From: Skermanella rosea
GTDB lineage: Bacteria > Pseudomonadota > Alphaproteobacteria > Azospirillales > Azospirillaceae
Length of the DNA stretch: 64,000 bases
NCBI RefSeq assembly: GCF_016806835.2
Contig: NZ_CP086111.1
Location: 674,001-738,000, forward strand
Reading direction: 5' to 3'
Part shown: positions 57,459 through 64,000 of the stretch, one piece after another
Layout: each line of letters begins with the position of its first letter
How positions within the stretch are numbered: position 1 is the stretch's first letter
Translations under genes and position numbers: made by a program
The notes under the pieces: generated by a model
Databases searched by the model: none
Told to the model about the DNA's origin: nothing
What the model saw: the letters and a program-made list of their open reading frames with translations, nothing else

Positions 57459-59662
57459 CCATGGGCGGCCGGGGCGAACTGTTCCTCCAGCGCCTGCCGG
57501 GTCGGCTCGATCTGCTGCCGCGCCAGGGCGAGCAGTCGGCTCGACTCCTCCAGGTCGGCGGCGTTCACCTCGATCGCGCGGGCGATGGCGGAGAGCCGCC
57601 CGGCGCCCAGGTTGGCGTTGGCGCCCTTCATGCCGTGGGCCGCCCGCTTGACCGCCGCGGCATCGCCCGTCGCTATGGCCGCCTCGATCTCGTCCGCCTG
57701 GAGCCGGGCCTGTCCGGGGAACAGGCCCAGCATGTCCATCAGGTCCTCCGCGTCGAGACAGTCCTGGAGTTGCTCGAGCATGGTCTGGTCCAGCAGCGGC
57801 GTCTCCGCCAGATCGTCGGGCGCGGCCGGGGCGGGCGCCTGCGGTATCGGTGCGGGAAGCTTGCTCATCACGCGCTCGATCGCGGCGAACAGCTCGGCCG
57901 GGCGGACCGGCTTGGAGACGTAGTCGTTCATTCCGGCGGCGAGATAACGCTCCCGGTCGCCGGCCATGGCATGGGCGGTGACGGCGACGACCGGGATCGT
58001 TCCGAAGGGCGGGGGCAGGGTGCGGATCGCCTCGGCCGCCGAGCAGCCGTCCATCACCGGCATCTGGATGTCCATCAGCACCAGGTCGAACGGCGCGTCC
58101 GCGCCGGCCACCGCGGCGACCGCCTCCGCCCCGTTGGTCGCCAACTCGACGGAATGGCCCCGGCGGGTCAGCAGGCTGTCCATCAGGGTCCGGTTCACCT
58201 CGACGTCGTCCACCACCAGCAGGCGCAGGGGGCCGTGGTCCACCGCTTCCTGCGCGGGATCGGGCAGGGGGGCCTCGACGATGTCGGGGCCGGGCTGGCA
58301 GCGCACGGTGAAGCTGAAGATGCTGCCCTTGCCGACCTCGCTCCGGACGGTGATGTCGCCGCCCTGGAGCAGGCAGAGCTGCCGGCAGATCGCCAGCCCC
58401 AGCCCGGTGCCGCCGTAGCGCCGGGTGGTCGAGCCGTCGGCCTGGGAGAACCGTTCGAACAGGCGGCCCAGGAACTCCTCCGGGATGCCGATGCCGGTAT
58501 CCTGCACGTCCACGGCCAGGATCAGCCCTCCCGATCCGTCCGGCCGGGTGGCGAAGCGGATGTCGATCCGTCCGCCGTGGGTGAACTTGACCGCGTTGCC
58601 GACCAGGTTGAACAGGATCTGCCGGATCCGGCCGACATCGCCGCGCAGCGAGATCCGCGCGCCCGGATCGATGGAGTAGGACAGCTCGTTGCCGCTCTCC
58701 ATCGCCCGGGGATGGAGGATCGAGACCACGTCCTCCGCCGGCTGGGTCAGCAGGAAATCCACCGCCTCGACCTCGATCCGCCCGGCCTCCAGCTTGGACA
58801 GGTCCAGGATGTCGTTGACGATGGTCAGCAGGTTCTCGGCGGACCGCAGGGCGGAACCGGCGTGGGCCTGGGGCTCGGGGGGAAGGCGGCTGTCGACCAG
58901 CAGGCCCAGCAGTCCCATCACGCCGTTCAGCGGGGTACGGATCTCGTGGCTGATGTTGGCCAGGAACTCCGACTTGGCGCGGCTCGCCGCCTCGGCATCC
59001 TGCTTGGCCTGGTTGAGCGTTCCGGTCAGCCGCAGCAGCTCCCGCCGGGACCGGCTGCTCTGCAGGATGTACCAGCCGGCCAAGCCCGCGAAGCCGGCGC
59101 ACAGAACGGCCTGTATCACCGTCGCCGTGGTCGCCAGCCGCTGCATCTCGGTGATCTCGGTCCAGCGCTGGGCCGCCTCGCCGGCGCTCACGCTGTTGAT
59201 CCCGAGCATCATGGACTGGATCGGTTCGCGCAGCAGCGGCAGCCGCACCAGCAGTTCCGCCACGACGGCGCCGTCGAACCCGCCGCGCGAGGCTACGAGG
59301 GCGTCCGTTTCGTCAACGAAACGACCCAGCTCGCCGATGGGGCCGTCATAGAAGGCCCGGCCGGTGAACATCTGCCGGTAGGTGCCGCCGCGCACGATGT
59401 TGAGCCGGCTGACGAACACCTCGTACCGCCGCTCCGTCTCGGCCGCATCACTGATGCCGGCCGAGGCTTCCAGCAGCGCCACGTGCAACCGGTGGTGCTC
59501 AGTGCCGAGCTGGAAGAAGGCCCAGGCCTGGTTGTCGGTCCCGCCCGCCAGCACGCCGACGGTCTTGTTCGACAGCGCGTACTGCAACGCCCCGACGATG
59601 GAGAAGGAGACGACGACGGCAAGGCCCAGCCCCGCGAGGGCGGCGCGCAGCCCCCGTGTCAA
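57455..59662 (-). CDS. Hybrid sensor histidine kinase / response regulator with Hpt domain
   Basis: 735 residues (from TTG 59662): membrane helix 1 (about 8-28), a periplasmic sensory region (~30-180), helix 2 (about 185-203), HisKA with [10 protein letters not shown] (His239), HATPase ([26 protein letters not shown]), receiver ([19 protein letters not shown], Asp531) and a C-terminal Hpt ([13 protein letters not shown], His676). A full phosphorelay in one chain, BarA-like. The start is placed at the TTG that overlaps the upstream stop (TTGA); another TTG at 59710 would overlap more. The output regulator is elsewhere. Confidence 0.9.
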   Translation of the reverse strand: MTRGLRAALAGLGLAVVVSFSIVGALQYALSNKTVGVLAGGTDNQAWAFFQLGTEHHRLHVALLEASAGISDAAETERRYEVFVSRLNIVRGGTYRQMFTGRAFYDGPIGELGRFVDETDALVASRGGFDGAVVAELLVRLPLLREPIQSMMLGINSVSAGEAAQRWTEITEMQRLATTATVIQAVLCAGFAGLAGWYILQSSRSRRELLRLTGTLNQAKQDAEAASRAKSEFLANISHEIRTPLNGVMGLLGLLVDSRLPPEPQAHAGSALRSAENLLTIVNDILDLSKLEAGRIEVEAVDFLLTQPAEDVVSILHPRAMESGNELSYSIDPGARISLRGDVGRIRQILFNLVGNAVKFTHGGRIDIRFATRPDGSGGLILAVDVQDTGIGIPEEFLGRLFERFSQADGSTTRRYGGTGLGLAICRQLCLLQGGDITVRSEVGKGSIFSFTVRCQPGPDIVEAPLPDPAQEAVDHGPLRLLVVDDVEVNRTLMDSLLTRRGHSVELATNGAEAVAAVAGADAPFDLVLMDIQMPVMDGCSAAEAIRTLPPPFGTIPVVAVTAHAMAGDRERYLAAGMNDYVSKPVRPAELFAAIERVMSKLPAPIPQAPAPAAPDDLAETPLLDQTMLEQLQDCLDAEDLMDMLGLFPGQARLQADEIEAAIATGDAAAVKRAAHGMKGANANLGAGRLSAIARAIEVNAADLEESSRLLALARQQIEPTRQALEEQFAPAAHG

Positions 59663-60135
59663 GGTTCGACCCTGATCCGGTCGATTTGCCAGATCGCTCG
59701 GAAGAACCAAGCGTCGTTCTGCAATTCCGGATGGTCATCGAACGGGAACATCAACCAGAACGGTCCTCGCTCCCGCGGCGGGATGGGCTTGCCGTTCATG
59801 GAGGTCGCGATGATCGGCCGATAGCGCCTGATATCCGTCAGAGACAATTCTACCTTGTAATCGTCCTTGGCGATCAACGAAACCTTGCCGCCGTCGGCCT
59901 TCAGCAGGGCCAGGACATCGGTCAGGTAGGGACCGGAGAAGCTGGCCTTGCCCGTCCAGGGGGTGGCGGTGGCGATCTCCACCGCGGGCAGGCCGGCGAG
60001 CTGCTGCGAATCGATCGTGGCCGCCGCCGGGAGGCCGGCGCCGGAGACGCTGATCTGCGCCGCCAGCACCGGCGTCCCGCCGTTCCAGGAAGCCAGCGAA
60101 AACAGGAGGATGGCGGCAAGGATGCGGGCAATCAT
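59659..60135 (-). CDS. Periplasmic molybdopterin-binding-domain-like (SUOX-fold) protein
   Basis: 158 residues with a signal peptide ([16 protein letters not shown]...) and a small SUOX-like domain ([47 protein letters not shown]). This resembles domains annotated as oxidoreductase molybdopterin-binding, but the molybdenum-ligand cysteine loop is not evident, so it probably does not carry the cofactor. It is coupled (TTGA) to the hybrid kinase and is likely its periplasmic sensory partner. Confidence 0.8.
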   Translation of the reverse strand: MIARILAAILLFSLASWNGGTPVLAAQISVSGAGLPAAATIDSQQLAGLPAVEIATATPWTGKASFSGPYLTDVLALLKADGGKVSLIAKDDYKVELSLTDIRRYRPIIATSMNGKPIPPRERGPFWLMFPFDDHPELQNDAWFFRAIWQIDRIRVEP

Positions 60136-60215
60136 GATGGAGCGGGTCCCTGCTGGTCGAGTTGGCTCGCAGAGATTACCCCATTCGGAGAAAAAGTGCC
60201 CGCACCCCTGTCGTC

Positions 60216-61826
<1,611 letters not shown>

Positions 61827-62309
61827 TTAGTGCAGGTTGCGCGGCAGGTCGGCGATTGCGGCGTCGACCAGCTTGGCGGACTGCGCGGCGTCCATGTTCT
61901 CCGCGATGAGGCGACCGCTGGCGGCGATCGCGAGATCGACCGTCAGGCTCTTCACTTCCTGAAGGGCCAGGGCTTCGGCTTGGGCGATCTTGTCCATCGC
62001 CTGGGCCTCGCGCCGCTTCATGGAGGAGTCGAGATCGGCAGCGGCGTGCAGCCGCAGCCGCTCGGCCTCCTCGCGGGCGTGGGCGATGATGTCCTCGGCT
62101 TCCTTCAGCGCGTCGCGCTGACGGCGCTGATAGGAGGCGAGGGTGGCCTGGGCATCCTCGCGGAGCCGCTGCGCTTCTTCCAGTTCCTGGCGGATCTTGT
62201 CCGCCCGGTCGTCCAGCATCGCCGTCAGGGCCTTGGCGCCCGGACGGAATGCGAAGAAGAGGAAGATGAAGAAGGCGACGGCGACCCAGAATTCAGCAGC
62301 TTGAAACAT
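61827..62309 (-). CDS. atpF: ATP synthase F0 subunit b
   Basis: 160 residues: an N-terminal helix (FWVAVAFFIFLFFAF) and a long Glu/Arg/Ala-rich peripheral-stalk coiled coil (about 30-140). Its start overlaps the b' stop (TGATG on the minus strand). Last gene of the a-c-b'-b set, followed by a terminator; F1 genes are elsewhere, as usual in alphaproteobacteria. Confidence 0.95.
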   Translation of the reverse strand: MFQAAEFWVAVAFFIFLFFAFRPGAKALTAMLDDRADKIRQELEEAQRLREDAQATLASYQRRQRDALKEAEDIIAHAREEAERLRLHAAADLDSSMKRREAQAMDKIAQAEALALQEVKSLTVDLAIAASGRLIAENMDAAQSAKLVDAAIADLPRNLH

Positions 62310-62977
62310 CAGCCACGCTCCTGCATCACGGCGCCGACGGCCGTATCGGCCCGGGCGGCATCGACCTTGATGCCGCCGAGCTTCTCGGCGGTCTGCTGGG
62401 CGATCTCGGCCGCCACGGAGCGGACGCTGGTGAGCGCCGTTTCCTTTGCCGCGTTGATCCGCTCCTCGGCGGCGCGGGTCTTGGCGGCCAGATCGGCATT
62501 GAACTGGGCCTGACGGCCCGAGGACGCCGAAGCGATGTCGGCGGTCGTGGCGGCCATCACCGACTGGGCATGCGCCCGGGCGTCGGTCAGGGCCTTCTCG
62601 TAGCCTTCCATGACACCGGCCGACTCCTCCCGGAGCGCGGAGGCCCGGTCGAGGTCGTTGGTGATCCGCTCCTGCCGCTCCTCCAGCACCTCGGCGACCT
62701 TGGGCAGAGCCACCTTGGCCATGAGGAAGTAGAGGGCGATGAACGAGATCGCCAGCCAGATCAGCTGGGGGGCGAAGACTGTGGGATCGAGCTGGGGCAG
62801 GCCGCCGCTGCCATGCTCTGCGCCGTGGGCCAAGTCGGCCCCGTGCGCGGCATCGCCGGCCGCTCCATGATCCGCCTGGGCCAGGGCGCTGCCCGCCGTG
62901 ACGACGAGCATCGTCCAGGCGAGACCAACGCGCCCGGCCAGTCCGCCCGCACGCAGACGAGCCAAAAACTTGGGCAT
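62309..62977 (-). CDS. ATP synthase F0 subunit b' with N-terminal extension
   Basis: 222 residues. The b' family anchor helix (FAPQLIWLAISFIALYFLM around 77-95) and stalk coiled coil are preceded by a signal-like helix (about 14-34) and a His/Ala/Gly-rich segment (DHGAAGDAAHGADLAHGAEH). Such extensions occur in Rhodospirillales b' proteins. The ATG at 62977 is the start that includes the hydrophobic segment; a further in-frame codon at 63043 is unlikely. Forms a heterodimeric stalk with b. Confidence 0.92.
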   Translation of the reverse strand: MPKFLARLRAGGLAGRVGLAWTMLVVTAGSALAQADHGAAGDAAHGADLAHGAEHGSGGLPQLDPTVFAPQLIWLAISFIALYFLMAKVALPKVAEVLEERQERITNDLDRASALREESAGVMEGYEKALTDARAHAQSVMAATTADIASASSGRQAQFNADLAAKTRAAEERINAAKETALTSVRSVAAEIAQQTAEKLGGIKVDAARADTAVGAVMQERG

Positions 62978-63076
62978 GATCGATCCCCTAAGCTTGCGGC
63001 GCCGGTCGCCGGGACGGTGATCCCGTTGAGCCAGGCGCCGCATGTGAGCGAAAACCAGCTTCGTTCAGGCTCGAGC

Positions 63077-63301
63077 TTAGGCGAACAGGATCAGGAAGGC
63101 GATCAGCAGGGCGAACAGCGCCACGGCTTCCGTCAGCGCGAAGCCCAGAATGCCGATCGGGAAGACCGCCGCGCGCGATGCCGGGTTGCGGGCGATCGAG
63201 CTGATCAGGGTCGAGAAGATGTTGCCGATGCCGAGGCCAACACCGAACAGGGCGAAAACCGCCAGACCGGCGCCGATGAACTTAGCGGCTTCTGCGTCCA
63301 T
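63077..63301 (-). CDS. atpE: ATP synthase F0 subunit c
   Basis: 74 residues, two hydrophobic helices with the Arg-containing loop ([10 protein letters not shown]) and the ion-binding carboxylate Glu in [18 protein letters not shown]. Forms the rotor ring. The start [12 protein letters not shown] at 63301 is the family's usual alphaproteobacterial start. Confidence 0.96.
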   Translation of the reverse strand: MDAEAAKFIGAGLAVFALFGVGLGIGNIFSTLISSIARNPASRAAVFPIGILGFALTEAVALFALLIAFLILFA

Positions 63302-63396
63302 GATTAGATACCCTTCTTTTGAGACTGGAAAGTAAGACAGGTGGGTGGTGTCGAGTAACCCGCGGCGCGGCACCGATCAATGGCCGGAGGGGCCGA

Positions 63397-64000
63397 TCAG
63401 TGCAGTTCCAGGGCGTCGCGGATATAGAGGCAGGTCAGGATCGTGAACACGTAGGCCTGAAGCAGGGCCACGAGGATTTCGAAACCGACCAGTGCAACGT
63501 TGATCGCGAGCGGCAGGATGCCGATCGTGTAGCCGAGGCCGCCGAGACCGGCGCCGAGCAGGACCGAGAAGCCGCCGAACACCTTCAGCATCGTGTGGCC
63601 GGCCATCATGTTGGCGAACAACCGGATGGACAGGCTGACCGGACGCGACAGGTAGGACAGGACCTCGATCGGGATCAGGATCGGCGCCAGCGCGATCGGC
63701 GCGCCGTGCGGCATGAACAGCGAGAAGAAGTGGAAGCCGTGCTTGATCAGTCCCAGCAGGGTGACGAAGACGAACACCGTCAAGGCCAGCCCGAAGGTGA
63801 CGATGATGTGGCTGGTGAACGTGAAGGTCCCCGGGATCATGCCCAGCAGGTTGCCGACCAGGATGAACATGAACAGCGAGAACACGAAGGGGAAGTATTT
63901 CCGCGCATCGGGACCCGCGTTCTCGCGCACCATGTTGGCGACGAACTCGTAGAACATTTCGGCCAGCGACTGCATGCGGCCCGGGACCAGGGCCCGGCCG
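63397..64000 (-). CDS. atpB: ATP synthase F0 subunit a (C-terminal part)
   Basis: The visible 201 codons contain the a-subunit core: the essential Arg in [14 protein letters not shown] and the final helices ([22 protein letters not shown]). The gene continues past the right edge, so the N-terminal ~50 residues are missing; an internal ATG at 63975 is not the true start. Confidence 0.96.
   Translation of the reverse strand, partial: GRALVPGRMQSLAEMFYEFVANMVRENAGPDARKYFPFVFSLFMFILVGNLLGMIPGTFTFTSHIIVTFGLALTVFVFVTLLGLIKHGFHFFSLFMPHGAPIALAPILIPIEVLSYLSRPVSLSIRLFANMMAGHTMLKVFGGFSVLLGAGLGGLGYTIGILPLAINVALVGFEILVALLQAYVFTILTCLYIRDALELH

Overview
This window is a high-GC chromosomal segment of an alphaproteobacterium. 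It is most likely a member of the Rhodospirillales (Azospirillaceae-like, for example Skermanella or Azospirillum). That placement is inferred from protein character, codon use and gene content: separate AtpF and AtpF-prime (b/b') subunits, the N-acetylglutaminylglutamine osmolyte genes, DUF4142 and HWE/HisKA_2-type kinases, and FNR/FixK-like and EcfG-like promoter motifs. No rRNA, tRNA or CRISPR array was recognised. Both ends cut a gene: a general stress flavoprotein at the left and ATP synthase subunit a at the right.

Left part (1-22.3 kb) is ordinary chromosome. It holds a PNPOx-like stress protein, a small protein behind an FNR/FixK-type site, secA, an EF-hand-like protein, a phytase-like esterase, a parvulin PPIase, argJ, mutT, an aminotransferase and a very large alpha-2-macroglobulin-like protein. 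These are followed by a complete seven-gene Mrp cation/proton antiporter operon (mrpABCDEFG) with stop/start overlaps at nearly every junction.

Middle part (22.4-40.5 kb): an OmpW-like porin lies divergent from the three-gene NAGGN osmoprotectant operon (amidotransferase, synthetase, M42-type peptidase). Next come a sensor kinase and a double cold-shock-domain protein. A fatty-acid degradation block follows: fadD on the plus strand, then on the minus strand a MerR-type regulator, thiolase, a fused HAD/ECH protein, acyl-CoA dehydrogenase and a thioesterase. The MerR gene and fadD share a palindromic operator, which suggests one regulon.

Accessory island (40.4-48.6 kb): a ccdAB toxin-antitoxin pair, a decayed TacA-like antitoxin, a DUF4142 gene with a truncated second copy, an intact IS256-family element with a 9-bp target duplication splitting a small gene, and remnants of IS3, IS5 and IS630 elements. 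It also has a frameshifted GNAT-like gene, an unannotated frameshifted small membrane protein and an orphan COR-TIR protein. Base composition drops here, and this is the most novel part of the window.

Right part (48.8-64 kb): a terminase-small-subunit-like protein, a copper chaperone pair (DUF2946/PCuAC), and an amidohydrolase plus ABC transporter operon. Further on lie a diacylglycerol-kinase/phosphoesterase pair, a periplasmic SUOX-like protein coupled to a hybrid histidine kinase, a dihydropyrimidinase (with the amidohydrolase and transporter this suggests pyrimidine/hydantoin catabolism), and the F0 part of ATP synthase (a-c-b'-b) ending in a strong terminator. Several palindromic REP-like repeats are scattered between genes.
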